Below, in pieces: positions 24,346 through 35,709 of a DNA stretch of 64,000 nt. Each line of letters opens with the position of its first letter. The stretch's first letter is position 1. The position numbers and the translations under genes are program-made. The stretch is from Tetradesmus obliquus (taxonomy: Eukaryota; Chlorophyta; Chlorophyceae; Sphaeropleales; Scenedesmaceae). Where the stretch lies: NCBI GenBank assembly GCA_030272155.1, contig CP126196.1, positions 4,526,501 through 4,590,500 on the forward strand, in the 5' to 3' direction. Under the pieces are notes generated by a model that was given only the letters and a program-made list of their open reading frames with translations, ran no database searches and had not been told where the DNA came from.

Positions 24346-24668
24346 ACTCACCTGCTCGCAGGCGCATGGGCCTTGAGGAGCGCTGCCGCTACGTGCTGGC
24401 TGCAGAAGCCATCGCCGAGGAGCAGGGCATTGATGTTGACATCGAAGGCCTTGAAGAAGAAGTGGAGCGAGCCAAAGCCCAGTGCAAGGCCGAAAAGGTT
24501 GACTTTGACCCCGATGTGTACAGGCAGGAAACTGTTGAGAAGCTGCGCTATGCAGCAGTGATGCAGTGGCTGCAGCAGAATTTGAAGGTGGAGGTTCTGC
24601 CTTGGGGCGGGGAGGGCGCGGCAGAGCAGGCGGCAGCAACGCAGGCAGCGCAGCCAGCAAGCGTATGA
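18298..24668 (+). CDS. tig: Trigger factor, ribosome-associated chaperone, plastid type
   Basis: Binds nascent chains at the (plastid) ribosome exit. Resolved exons: 18298-18401, 18929-19061, 19373-19480, 19916-19991, 20495-20582, 20972-21107, 21848-21988, 22622-22759, 23469-23635, 24362-24668. They give 1398 nt in one frame to a TGA stop. The order matches the family: an N-terminal ribosome-binding domain with PLKGFRQDKIPLSEII in place of the GFRxGKVP signature; a reduced FKBP-like middle part (GLARGDGAIINMRI, then HMLGMLPGEQRSWEFVFP); and a helical C-terminal domain (RYVLAAEAIAEEQGIDVDIE). The 5' end is unresolved. Residues DAFVVVEK at about 18005-18030 may end the preceding exon, with a transit peptide upstream in 17621-18000. 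The ribosome-binding loop has Gln-Asp instead of Arg/Lys-Gly. Both edges of most exons are echoed. Confidence 0.9.
18791..18985 (+). repeat. Echo of trigger factor second resolved exon, acceptor side
   Basis: About 50 bp at 18795-18845 (DIVGLLEGLPLGQDP) mirror the real exon start at 18929-18980 (DVVGPLKGFRQDKIP), with one indel. Confidence 0.85.
19239..19740 (+). repeat. Echoes on both sides of trigger factor exon 19373-19480
   Basis: Acceptor side: 19245-19277 copies the start (MPVHAARMLPG). Donor side: 19573-19622 and 19695-19740 copy the end (AFDPAKPLTFQ followed by GT). The first downstream copy keeps a strong GTAAGC donor. Confidence 0.85.
19936..20225 (+). repeat. Tandem triplication of a trigger factor donor edge
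   Basis: The exon end encoding QWSSPYQDIVITLQDSG plus about 60 nt of intron is repeated with a period near 111 bp, at about 19946, 20057 and 20168. Both echoes keep the CAGGACTCAG/GTG donor, and the intronic part (AGTTCACACTGT) is copied too. Confidence 0.93.
20528..20720 (+). repeat. Echo of trigger factor exon 20495-20582 donor edge
   Basis: The segment encoding RQYLKQEGQKRVVADR recurs at about 20666-20712 in another frame, with GAT-AGGTGC where the exon has GAC-AGGTGC. Confidence 0.88.
21040..21262 (+). repeat. Echo of trigger factor exon 20972-21107 donor edge
   Basis: The end of the exon (EKEKFFFDTDADMLDLTD with a GTGAGTTTGACC donor) recurs at about 21185-21262 as EKEKFFFHIDADMLDLTD with the same donor. 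The copy stays in frame over its length. Confidence 0.92.
21612..22392 (+). repeat. Echoes on both sides of trigger factor exon 21848-21988
   Basis: One acceptor-side echo lies at about 21615-21665 (HMLGMLPDEWG, then a match to CTCGCGGCAAA-type sequence also present near 21538). Three donor-side echoes lie at about 22075-22135, 22196-22276 and 22325-22392. Each encodes a version of KLEELFSYILPE followed by GTGCGGCG. Confidence 0.9.
22898..23540 (+). repeat. Four copies of a trigger factor acceptor edge
   Basis: Starts near 22901, 23022, 23218 and 23466. All encode VSACVASPIPEALLQAQG or a drifted form, and all follow a CAG acceptor. Only the last continues into the whole exon. The third (23221-23300) is nearly intact and runs about 90 nt. 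Confidence 0.92.
23565..24065 (+). repeat. Four copies of a trigger factor donor edge, period about 135-150 bp
   Basis: The exon end encoding RMEDVERQLTQEGLDAFIES, with its GTGAGTTGTTACTCTTGTTA donor region, occurs at about 23570, 23715, 23850 and 23995. The first three keep GTGAG; the fourth has GTGGG. Confidence 0.95.
24103..24405 (+). repeat. CTG tracts and echoed acceptor before the last trigger factor exon
   Basis: Sense-strand CTG runs at 24112-24148, 24242-24279 and 24305-24346. The first ends at an echo (about 24160-24212, MGLEERCRYILA). The last ends at the real acceptor of the final exon (MGLEERCRYVLA). Confidence 0.9.
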
Positions 24669-24825
24669 GGAGCCACTGAAGCAGCAAGCAGCGGGCATGA
24701 AGGGGATAGCGGCTGCAGCAACACTTCTAGGTGGAAGTATATACTATATCGGTGCTGCCTTGGGGTAGGGAGGGTGCGGGCGAGCAGGCGGCAGCAGAGC
24801 AGGCGCAGCCGGCACGTGTATGAGC
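24590..24825 (+). repeat. Echo of the trigger factor C-terminus past its stop
   Basis: The final about 80 bp of coding sequence with its TGA (24590-24668) are repeated with changes at about 24752-24824, ending again in GTATGAG. A last-exon duplication into the 3' flank. Confidence 0.88.
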
Positions 24826-27049
24826 TGTGCACTTGTCCGACCTGAGTTGAGGAGTGGTGGTCGTCCAAAAGGGGCCTGGGCCAGACGGGTGGTGACTTGT
24901 GGCTGGTTCGCTTGATATGGGTTAGCGTTTGGTGCCAGCTGTGGGGAAGGGCGCAGCATTCGACCTTGTTTGTGGCGCAGTGTATCAAGTCTCTCAAGGC
25001 TGGTTTGTCTGGTTTGGTTATGCTGCGACTGTGCAAAGTTTCCTATGGTGATCGCGGCATGCTGCACCATGCCAACGCTTGAAAGCACTGGCAGCAGCCC
25101 CTGCGTTGACACTTTTTCATCGAAAGGATGTGTGGTGGTAGCGCATGCGTGCTGTGAACAGCCGAGCAGCAGTTGTACTTGCAGAGGAAGCTTGCTGCAC
25201 TTGCATGGCAGCATTCCGCCTGACAATGCCAGGCTGATCCAGAAGGGCTCGCAGCAGTGGCTGGCTGTCACAGTTGATGTCAAAATCAACATATTGTATG
25301 AGTTTAAAATATGACAGATGTGCAGCCGTCTGCTGTCCAGCCTGCAGGCTGTTACAGCCTGCAGCAGGTTTGCTGGCAGGTGCCACCTGCCCAGTGGACT
25401 GCTTGCCACGCCTGCCAGTGTGCACACATTGGCTGTGCATTGCACATGTGCAATGCACGTGTACACGTGTGACACGCGGCTGGCAATGCCGCAGGCGATG
25501 GGCTGTGCTATGATACAGAAGCAGGACACAGCAGGTGTCTGCAGGGTTCAGCACTGAATCTGCCCTAGGCCAGGCAAACTTTGCACTGAAGGCCGGGTCA
25601 CACGGTGCTATCACATTCCCAGGCTGGGACATGCTGCTGCTAAGGTGCTGCAAGCGGCTTGCGTGGTTGAATGTAAAGGTTGTTTCTGCTCTGCATGCTC
25701 AGTGTTTCACTGGGGGTCATTGCCTTACGGGTGGCTGGTGTTCAACCTCAGACTGTTCTGGTGCAACAGTCGCACATATGTATGCGGGAGACCCACGTGA
25801 GAAGTAGCAGGCAGCTTGGAGGCCACCGGTGCTTGATATTACCCCTCGTACTCAATCTAAAACCTTTTTTTCAACTATGGAAGCTTACAGTTTGTTTCCC
25901 GTCCATCGTTCGCGTGTCGTAAACCTGCTGGAACGTGGGAATTCAACCAACGTGCCCATGTGAGTGGCTGAGAAGGGCCGCCAGCTGAGGTGAATGCTTG
26001 CTGAATGGCTTTATATGACATCTGACGAGGTTGAGGAGGAAGCTGCCAAGCACAGTGGACCCAAGGCCCCCTTGTTACGGTGGGTGTGTCAGAAGTGTGG
26101 GCGTGCTTTCTGCATCACAAGCGAGCCAGAGCAACGTGCGGATTGTCAAGATCATAGTGCATGCAAAAGCAGTCAGGGGCCTTGGTATGTGCGTTCACTC
26201 GGAAAGGTTCGCTTTTCGCCACAACGAGAGCTGAGCATGGTTATCTGCCGCCTGTAATGTGTTTTAGTGGTATTAAGATATTTTAGTTGAACACGGACAC
26301 CGTGGCGGTTTGGCCAGGCTACCTGCTGTCCCCTCTTGCAGGTGGGCAGGCGATGGTGCGCCCACGCATACAGCCCTTCATCGCTGCAACTTACATGGAT
26401 GGCCACTTACTACTTTCCTGTGGGTATTTGCAGCCAAACATCGAAGGCGATCTGCGCGTCACCTTGGGGCGAAGGCATGAATGCCCATGACCTGTGCACT
26501 GGTGAGCGCCTGCCCGTCCGTGACAATCTTGTTGCTGTCAAAGCCGGTACGAGTACCCAATCGACTGCTGCTTTGACTCCTTGGCTTCGCAGGCGGACCA
26601 TGGGAGCCTCGGGTGCATAGCTCTAGAAGGGTATCTTCTACAAAGCAGATCAGCCTGGGCCGTTGAAGAGGTGCAGGATGCAGTGTTTTGCTTCAAGGAC
26701 ATGTTTCTGTTGGATCAGCAAGCGCTGACTGCCTCTGTGCAGCAGGTGAGACTGGTCAGGTGCTGTCAACCCATGGGTGCTGTGCAGCAGCAGCACAGGC
26801 CATGAGTCACACGCCGCAGTGCGGGCACACAGCTATTGCTTCAGGTCAACTCGCAGGTCAAGTAAATATGCCAACGTGGCACCAGCAGTGCGCCCAAAGC
26901 AGCGATGCTGTTGTATGCTTGCAGCACGCAGCAGCATCTCTCTCGCTGCATGTTGCGCAGCACAACCGCACCCCGTAAGCTATGCAACAGCTGAGGGACA
27001 ACCGCCATGCCCGTTCGTTTTGCACTGTTTCTGCACTGTTTGCTGTGCA
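24826..27049. other. Intergenic stretch, possible upstream exons of the next gene
   Basis: No recognisable protein family. A plus-strand segment at about 26580-26745, ending at a GTGAGA donor, codes for an acidic and hydrophobic mix (EVQDAVFCFKDMFLLDQQ). It could be an exon of the following membrane-protein gene but is not proven. Two adjoining perfect palindromes sit at 25435-25469. Confidence 0.3.
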
Positions 27050-28499
27050 GGCTTCTGCGCCTCCGTGCCTGGCAAGACCAGCCAGGAAGCAGCGCACTGC
27101 AGCACCCCAGCAGCAGCTGAGCAGCAGCCATGCAGAACCTGCCCTGCCGCAGCAGCAGCAGCAGCATGTCCAGCAGGAGCCGAGTTGCACAGGCCAGGAT
27201 CAGCAGCTACCCCAGTGCATGCAGGCGGCTGCTGATCAGCAGCCGGCTGCTTCCGCAGCAGCAGCAGCAGCAGCTGACGCCGCATCCTGCAAGCCCGCTG
27301 CACAGGGCGAGCTAGCAGCAGCATGCGGCAGCAGCAGCAGCAGCAGTGAGGTCCTGCAGGAGCTGCATAGGTTGCGAGTGACAAAGTTCTGCCAGGCAGC
27401 AGGTCCCCTGATGCTAGGCGTCGTGGCATGCTTGCTAGTGCTTGCGCTGTTACCTCAGCTGCAGCAGACGCTCGCCGGCAGCAGCAGCAGCAGGGGCGGG
27501 CGCTGCAGCAACAGCAAGTGCCAGCTGCTGGTGCAGCTGCTGCCCGGCTTAGCTGCTGTAGCCGTATCTCAGCTGCGGCCGCTGCAGTTCAGGGCGCAGC
27601 TGGAGCGAGGGTTCCAGGGTTGTGCAGTGCGCAGCAAGCGCGCAATCGACCTGTTCTTGAGCAGCTTATGGTGCCTGCTGGTGCTGTGCACGTCACTGCG
27701 TGTCAGCTGGCAGACGGCAGCAGCAGCAGCAAGCGCGGCAGCAGGAAGGGTGACAGTTGCAGTTTCGGCGGCGGTTGCAAATGAGCAATCTTCCTCGCCG
27801 TGCTGGTGTCTGTTGGGCTTCTGTCGAGCTCCTGCCGCCGATCAAGGCTGCGCAGCAGCAGCAGCAGCGTCCTGGGCGCTCGTGGTGCCTCCTGCGGTGC
27901 TGCTGCTGCTGCTGCCGATGACAGCACTACTGCTGGTAGCCTTGAAAGCACCCAACCGCAAGTACCTTGCGCTACGGGAGCCGCTGCATGTGCTAAGCCG
28001 TCTGGCGATGATCAGTAGTGGCCTGCATGCAGCTAGCCAGCCAGCTGGCAGTGGCTTGCTGCTGCTGACGCTGCTGCATGCCCTTACTGTGGCATGCACC
28101 ATGCTGCGCTTCTCAGCCTTTATCCCTATGCAGCTCATGCAGACAGTCGCGCTGCTGCTGTGCACGCGCGGCGCGGCGCTGCTGCCGGGAATGCAGCTGA
28201 TTGCTGCTGGGCTGGTTGTGCCTTGCATAATCGTCCTGCAAGTGGAGGCTGCAGCGAGGCAGGCGTTTCTGTCTGGCGGTTTGACCCAAGCAGAGTCAGC
28301 AGCCACCGGCGGCAATGGATCGGCAGGCGTGGCAGGCGCGGCAAATGCCAAGCGGCTGGGCTTTGGGGGCAGCAGCATTATGCGGCCGGTGCCGGTGGCG
28401 AAGGCTGCTGCTGCTGCTGCTGCACAGCCGGCCTGCTGTGGTGCCGGCGGCTGTGCAGTCGAGGGCGGGACAGGTGGCAGCGCCTGCAGCAGCTGGTGA
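27050..28499 (+). CDS. Multi-pass membrane protein of unknown function, large 3' exon
   Basis: A long frame follows a good acceptor (TGCTGTGCAG at 27040-27049) and ends with TGA at 28497-28499. About 110 polar, Gln/Ala-rich residues come first. Then roughly six to eight hydrophobic helices: GPLMLGVVACLLVLALL, QLLPGLAAVAV, DLFLSSLWCLLVLCTSL, ALVVPPAVLLLLLPM, LLLLTLLHALTVACTMLR, GLVVPCIIVLQV. A Gly/Cys-rich tail follows. The alternation of hydrophobic blocks with charged loops supports real coding. I do not recognise the family; green algal genomes carry many such multi-TM proteins. The N-terminal exon(s) and start codon are not located. Confidence 0.6.
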
Positions 28500-28640
28500 C
28501 AAGTTGGCGTGTTGCTACCTAGGTTGCTGGCTGTTGATTTGTGTCGGCGTTGTGGGTGGGGAGGTTGGCAGCGCCTGCTGTGGTGCCAGCGGTGGCGCTG
28601 TTGAGGGCAGCAGCTGCAGCAGCTGCTGACAACTTGGTGT
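28435..28640 (+). repeat. Echo of the membrane-protein C-terminus past its stop
   Basis: The end of the frame with its TGA and about 30 nt of 3' flank (about 28437-28530) recurs at about 28577-28660 with substitutions and a small deletion. Both contain GCAGCAGCTG(G/C)TGACAA. Confidence 0.8.
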
Positions 28641-28659
28641 GTCGCGAGCTAGCGTGCTA

Positions 28660-29165
28660 GCTGTCGTGTTGTGGCGGCGCAGCGGCGTCTGCCGTGGTTA
28701 TGGGTTAGAGCCTGCGGTCGTGCTTCGGTGGCAGAAGCCGGTATTGTTTATTAGCGCACGCGTTGGCGCCGGCAGCGGCGGTTTGAAGGCGTAGGTTTCT
28801 GATGTGGAACGGAGCCTGTGGCTGTCTGCGCACGATACAGTATGAATGCGAGTTAGTAGTTTGAGTTGAATGCTGCTATGAACAAGCGTGTTTGTCAGCC
28901 TGTGGCATGTGTGCCAGCTGCGCGTCTCGGCGGCTGTCGGTAGAATAAACATCAACGTATTCCAACGTATGAGCTCCCGGCGTCCTGCTCTTAACAAAAC
29001 AAAAGAGGGTCAGGACAGTCCGGTGGGCCTCTCGTGCTGCCGTGTGTAATGTGGCAGCTGTGCAGCATGTGAGGCATGGTGTGTTGGTTTGTGAAACACA
29101 TGCCCTACCGCCTGCTATGTATGTTGACTAGTGCAACAACGTATGTGCCATCTGGCGTGCTGAGA

Positions 29166-29213
<48 letters not shown>

Positions 29214-32200
29214 ACGTATGATATGCGGTGCACCTGCATGAGACAACCTGTAGAGACTTGCTTGGCATGTTGTGGCATCATGAGTATCATCTGTTGGTGT
29301 CAGTTATCGAGTTGGTTTGACTGGCGTTTGAATCCTGGCAGGCTGCCGCAGTCAGTGTCAGTTTTGAGTTCGACTGGCGTTTGAATTCTGGCGGGCTGCC
29401 GCAGCCAGCCTTGGCTAGAAAACGGCACCTGCACTGTTCAGGAATGCCTGGAGCTGACTGCCTCTTTGCGGGCTTGCCGCAGCTGTGGCCACATCTGAAG
29501 CGGCCTCGTCACCTGTCGCTTGTGGCACTGTCAGGTTCCGGGTGTGCTGTGCTTTGCGCCCTGCCAGACTGCAATAAGCGGCTTGCAGTGCTTCGTACCT
29601 GGCCGTTTGATGTAGGCGCTGCTGCAGCCTCTTCCAGCATCGCTGTGCTTGTGAGCATCTGCATGTGACGCTGCTGGTCTGCCTTGTTAGTTCAGGCCCC
29701 TGCTGCTGCACTGTCGTGCTCTGGTGTGGCCTCTGGTTGTGTTCTGGGTGGCGTGTCGGGGTGGCTGAGGTGTATCTCCCCATTCAGCTGCTTGGGGCAA
29801 TGCATGTAGACCTAGCGTGCATGTGTGCGGTTTGCTGCTACTGCTGCCTGTGATAGATGAAGCGAGTAGGCGTGCCTATATCAGATGTTATGTGTGTCAC
29901 ATGCTATCTGGTTGTCCATGGCATGCAGATGACCTGTACAGCGTTTTGCTTGAAACCACACCAGTTCTTTTGACAGTCCCTTTGCAGCTCAACTACACAT
30001 GTCTAGACTGGATCACCAGTCTCAGAACGCCTTGCACGTCGTCTTCAAACCACTGCTGCGGCAGATGCTTCATTGTGTGCCTTCTGCTTCTGCTTCTGCT
30101 TTTGTGGGTGTTTTTGGCCAGGCAGCAGTCACAATGCTCCTGTCAAGGCTCGGTCGCTTGACTCAATCCGTGCTGGCAGCTGCTGCTGCAGCGCCTGATT
30201 TTGGCGCCGCACATGCAGCTTGGTTGCTGCATTGACCAGTTTCGGCTGACGCTGTCTCTCGTGTCATCGTCACCAACCCAGCGCTTGGGAACAACCAATT
30301 CTGAGTTTGGCAAGCATGTGGAATGCATCGTCACCAACAGTGCACCTTGTTTGACACCGGGAGATTCCGAGGTTTGAGGATCAGCTCTCTACCCTTGTCT
30401 GCTGTGCCCCTAAACCACACTTATGCGATATGGTGTTTCTGGCAACGTTGACTTTCACATCTGATCAGGTTACTCTTCTTCAGAGGCTGCTGTGTGGTTG
30501 CTGTGGCAACGTTGTCAGCTTGCATGCTCAGCCTTTATTGCATGCATGCTTGCCCTACCAGCTTTCTCATATGCACGGCATGCTGTGATGCTTGCATGGC
30601 ACTTGCTGCAGCCCGCGTGTGCTTCCTTCTGTTCCGTGTATGTCCTGTGTACCGTATCCGGCTCCGTATGTCGTCGTGAGAGCGATATGCCCCGCTGCCG
30701 TGTGCTGAGCTTTTGATGTGCAGTCCTCAGACAGGCAGCTGTTCGGCGTTGTTGGGTTGCTGGGGACACCAAATGTGTGACGGACTGTTCGAAAGAAGGA
30801 TCAGGTGTGCGGATGAGATGTATGGATGAGGTGTATCGATGAGGCCAGGGCTGGCATACATGCATGCATGGGTTGGCCCCTCCCATAACGCAATGAGCTG
30901 TGCCATGACACGAGCACATCACAGCGTGAACATGCGAAGGCGCCGATGCATCCAAGCAGCCACGCTGTGTGTTCAGGAGCACTGATGCCAGCACGGTTGA
31001 ACCTGTGTTGCGGCTTGCTCAGGCAATCAGCGTATGGCAACACAACAACACGTGCTTGTCTGGTATGGTGGAATGCGGCGGCGTTGATTGAGCTGTAGCT
31101 GGCGCTTGGCGTGTCAGGTCTGCTACAGCCCGTATTCGAGATGTGTGCGAGTCTCTAGGCGTGCTTTGTGAATGCATGGTGGTTGCTCTTCAACATATGA
31201 GCTCATGCCAGCTGCTGACGCATCTCCCAACTCATGCCACAGCCAGTTGCGGATATGCAGGATTGTCAGTCGCCTTTGTAGGCCCTTTCGTGGATCAGCA
31301 TGCATGCCCAACACCTGCGGCACAGCTGCATTGTCAGTGGCGGCGTGCCTTTACCGCACGAGGCGGCATCAGCTGCAGCCAGCGTGCGGTTTTGCGCCTG
31401 CTGCTGTGCTAGGGTTTGATGCCAGCAGAGCGCTTGTCAACACCCCTGCCCCTACCGAGCTCAGGCGAATCTGCTGCTTTCCCCCAACGGGGTATTGCTG
31501 TACTAATAGACTAGCTACTACGTGGGTTTATTTTGCTTACATGTACAGCCGATGGTGCACGCACATGCAGCTGCCAGTCTGCTACGGGGCTGCTGCACGC
31601 TCAGCCCGCAGCAGCTGCAGCAGCGGCAGCAGCGCACGCCGCGCCCTTGCAGGATTGGTTGCTGCTCCTCAGCACGGGTGCGTACTGCCACACCCTGAAT
31701 GCGTGTGGACGAGTGCAGTTTGGATGATCGCATCTTCATACTGACACTCACGAGGACTGCATGTGCTGACGTGGCTTGCTTCAGCACAGCTGGCCTCAAA
31801 TGTGTGCTGCGTGTGTGCTTGCGAGGCGCATCAGCAGATCAGATCAACACACAAACATATAGCCCTCCTTTGCACTCAACGTGATGCAATCTCTTTCCGC
31901 TAACATCATGCCATCAGCCGGCCTGCAGCACTTGCGCATGCTGTGCCTGTTTGCTGGCTTGGCTTCACGCCTGCTGCTAACCGCGCATTTATTGGCTGGT
32001 TGTGTCCTGCAACGTGCGGCAGCACTGTGCAGATCGTTGGCTGTGCATGCACCCCTGTACTGGCAGGCTTCTGCGTGGGGCATTGCTGAGTTACCACGTG
32101 CCAGTGTGTACAGTACAGTAGATGCAGGGGGTTGCTGCGCCCTCTCGCCACCTACTTCGGGCACCGGGCTTTTTGGCGGTTTGTGTTGTGTTGAACTTTG

Positions 32201-32700
32201 GTTCGAAAGGTGTGTGTATGCAGCCGCATGTGTGTGTTGCTGCGGCACCAGAGAGCCTCGAAGATCTGTTGGCGGCGGCAGCAGAACTTGATACAGATAT
32301 GGTTGCAGGACTGCAGGCAATGGCAACGCATGGCAGAAGGGACGGGCTTTGTGGTCTGCTGCAGCACAACGTGGTTGTTAGTAGGCTGAAGTGAAGTGTG
32401 CTGACGCTGCGTGAACTGGTGCAGCAGCAAGCGCATTGCAATGCGCGCTGTTACACACCGGATGTGCCCTGTGTTTTATGTTTGACTAGTCCCTGGACTG
32501 GCTGAACCCTGGCTTTGGGTTTTAGTTTAAAGTTCGACTGCAGCCAGGGCGGCTGAACCCTAGCATGTGTGTGAGGCCAGAAAAGCATGCTGCAGGATGG
32601 CCCTTGCAGGAAAGGACTGCTCCTTGTGGTTTCCTGCAAGACCAGGTGTAGCATCATGCAGCTGCTGGGGCACTGATGTGGGCTGGGCCAACGATGCATA

Positions 32701-32740
<40 letters not shown>

Positions 32741-33918
32741 GACAGCACAGTGCAAAATGCTGCTTGTGGTGGTGCTGTGCTTGAATCATGACACTTCATG
32801 CAGGAACATGATGGCAGGCACAACAGTCCTGCTGGAGTATGCTGCAGCATGAAATTGCCCTCAGCCGCAGGTCTGTGTGCTGCTGCAAATGCATGGGCAT
32901 GCGCTAATGTTGTTGCATGTCGCTGCCAGCGCCTGCGTTCCACGTGCTTTGCTGTGTAGTGCGGCTGTTTCAAACTGTTGCAATATGCATGTTGCACTGC
33001 TCGCCAGTGTGTGGGCCGCCTGCCTTGACCTTTGCTGCCACTCTTTTTGCTCACTCAGTTGCCTTTAGGGGCAAATGCCCCCTTGCCACTTTGTTGCAAG
33101 TAGGCTGTGGCACACTCTGGGACGGCTGATGCAGCAGCCACCGGCCTGGCAGACACAACACATGACTGCATCTTCATGTATGGACGTGTACACATCGACA
33201 TTGCCTGTGCATGGTTTGGCATATTGTGCAGGGTTTTTACGCTTTCTGTATTCGTCAAGTCACATCACAGTACTGTACTGAAGGCGTGGTGGGTGCATCT
33301 GGCATGGCGTGTCATGCATGCACGGCAAACAGCATATGCATACAGATGTACGTTTGCAAGTGAAGTGGCTGTCCTGAGAGTGTGCCAGTGCCAATAGCTG
33401 TAACAGCTTCACTGTCCATCTCAGCTTGCAGTCTTGATGCAGTGCTATGTTGCGGACTAGCTGGTTGCACCTGGTGCTGGTTACACAAGGGACCCTCAGA
33501 GGGTCACGAACATGTGACACCAGCTTGTTCATGCCACGCCGTTCTAAGCGCATACGCCGTGGAAGTCCAAAAAATATGATTACTGCAACACGCCAGACAA
33601 GTTTTGATGTACTGTTGCAGATGAATCTCAATCGTCGACCAATAGTGCGTGTTCTGCTTCAGATGACTGTCAAACAATGTCGCTGTTCAGCGACGACCAG
33701 CTGCATCTGAATTCAAAAGAAATCCACGAACGGTACACGGCCAGCTGTGCAGCGTTACTGTTGGATCCAGGCCGGTGAACTGTTTCACCGTATCCGTGCC
33801 AGTGTTAGTGCAGGCTGTGCTGATGCTGGTGAACACGGCACTGAGGCTCACAACACGTAACATAGCAAGACCAGTATTTGCATCCCTTCGCCACTCAAGA
33901 CCCTTGGTCACGCGCAAC
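28660..33918. other. Gene-poor stretch without recognisable products
   Basis: A CTG tract lies at 29170-29210 and another at 32702-32740. The most coding-like piece is plus-strand 32246-32394 (ESLEDLLAAAAELDTDMVA, ending in TGA), which could be a last exon of an unidentified gene. The remainder gives only short frames with Cys/His/Trp-rich translations typical of noncoding DNA. Confidence 0.4.
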
Positions 33919-34725
33919 ATGGCGACAGCAGCAGCAGAACAGGGGTCTGAAAGACAGCAGGTGGGTTAGCTGCTCTCTTGCAGTGCTATTGTGCATCCCT
34001 CGAGCAAGCACCATGCATTCCTGCAGAAAAACATTATTGTACATACGAAGCAGCAAACTGCGCTGTTGCATCAAATTCATGTCGCAAGCCAGCGGTTGGG
34101 ATCTGCTGACAGCTGCCAACCTGCAATGCTGCTCAGCCTGTGACACCCTCTTCGCGCGTTGGTTGCCTTACTGCTGCTGCTGCGGCTGCTGCTGCTGCTG
34201 CTGCTGCTGCTCCTCTCCTCCAGTACGAGTTCGGGCCCTACCCCATCAATGCCAACGAGGTCTTTGCTAGAACCCAGCTGTCGTTTGCTTTCGTAAACCT
34301 GAAACCCATCGTGCCAGGTGCGCTGAACAATGGTACATTTCATCAAACCTGTCCTGCAAGCACAGTGCAAGCACAGTGCTAGCGCATCTCCTGGTCCAGC
34401 AATGCTTCAAGGTGCGCAGATTAGCATTTTTAAGGCTAGACTGTCCATCTTTGCATCTCATCAAGCTCATGGCGTAGGCCAGCTCCCATACACAGCTTTT
34501 ACTGATCATTGCAGCCAACCGACACACGCCGGGTGCAGCGCTGCTGCTTTGTGGTAACGGCGCATGCTGCTGCTACCAACAGTTGGCCAGTGCAGCACCA
34601 TAATGTATCTTTGTGCTTTTATTAGGCCTAACTCGCAACATTCTGCCCTGCCTCCCTCACACGCAACATCATGCGCCAGTGGCGTCATTGTCGTGCGTCC
34701 GTGCAGCCTTGATTGACCACCACTA

Positions 34726-34760
<35 letters not shown>

Positions 34761-35493
34761 AGGTCACGTGCTGATCAGCCCGATCCGCGTGGTGCGCCGC
34801 TTTGCAGACCTCACCCCAGCGGAGGTAGCAGACCTGTGGGGTTTAGCCCAGCTGGTGGGCAAAACCCTAGAGCCCCACTTCGGGGCACAGTCGCTCACAC
34901 TGGCCATCCAGGATGGGCCGGCAGCTGGGCAGACGGTGCCGCATGTGCACGTTCACGTGCTGCCCCGCAAGCCCGGAGACTTTGACAACAACGATGAAGT
35001 GTACGATGAAATTGACAAGTCGGAGGCGCACCTGTCAAAGTGATTCGACAGCTTGTAGCTCATCCTGCCAAGTTGCGAGAGCCAAGGCACTGTTGTTCAA
35101 TGCTGCGTTGCAGCAACAAATGGCCCATGCTGTGCATTAATTTGTGTCGGTGCTGGTGTGTCAGCTGCACAGACACTGCTGTTTGCCAAAGTGAGGCTAC
35201 AGCCTAAAGTAGTAGTTCAGCAGGGTGGCGGGAGCCGAGGCGCGAGCGCTGCTGCTGACGGACTGTCACGCAGCCACGAGCTAGCATACAGGGGCTGTGC
35301 TGGTGCTTGGACGGCAGTTGCACAGTTGCACAGGCACTGCTCGTCGCCACGTCAGCGTGCTTGCACAGTTGCCTGGGGCATGCCTTCAGCACAAACAGGC
35401 ATGGCCAGCAGCGGGGATCTTTTGGTATCCCCCATGTCTGTCATAACAAGCAGTTGCAGGCTGTCTCTCAATCGTCACCTGTCACCAAGCTGC

Positions 35494-35577
<84 letters not shown>

Positions 35578-35679
35578 CTGAGCGAGAAGCTGGACCTTGA
35601 CAAGGAGCGTGTGGTGCGGACGAGGGAGGAGATGGCAGCAGAGGCGGCAGAGCTGCGGAAGCTGTTTGCAGACAGCTGA
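33919..35679 (+). CDS. FHIT: FHIT, bis(5'-adenosyl)-triphosphatase
   Basis: Hydrolyses diadenosine triphosphate (Ap3A) to AMP and ADP; HIT superfamily. Exons 33919-33960, 34224-34317, 34763-35039 and 35577-35679 join in frame to 171 residues. Human FHIT features align throughout: [32 protein letters not shown], the substrate loop [15 protein letters not shown], and the catalytic triad HVHVHVLP at about 106-113 with nucleophile His108. The typical end [14 protein letters not shown] is present. Exon 1 codes for only [14 protein letters not shown] before the fold begins. All three acceptors are preceded by sense-strand CTG tracts; the last has about 26 triplets. The gene looks intact. Confidence 0.95.
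35497..35574 (+). repeat. CTG tract of about 26 repeats at the FHIT exon 4 acceptor
   Basis: A pure CTG run on the sense strand ending TGCCAG, the acceptor used for the last exon. A clear case of triplet tract and splice acceptor being continuous. Confidence 0.95.
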
Positions 35680-35691
35680 GGAGCTAGCTCT

Positions 35692-35709
35692 CTTTGTCTC
35701 GAGACAAAG
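35692..35709. repeat. 18 bp perfect palindrome just after the FHIT stop
   Basis: CTTTGTCTCGAGACAAAG starts 13 nt after the TGA. In RNA it could form a short hairpin only with a very tight loop. It may be a protein site or chance. Confidence 0.7.
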
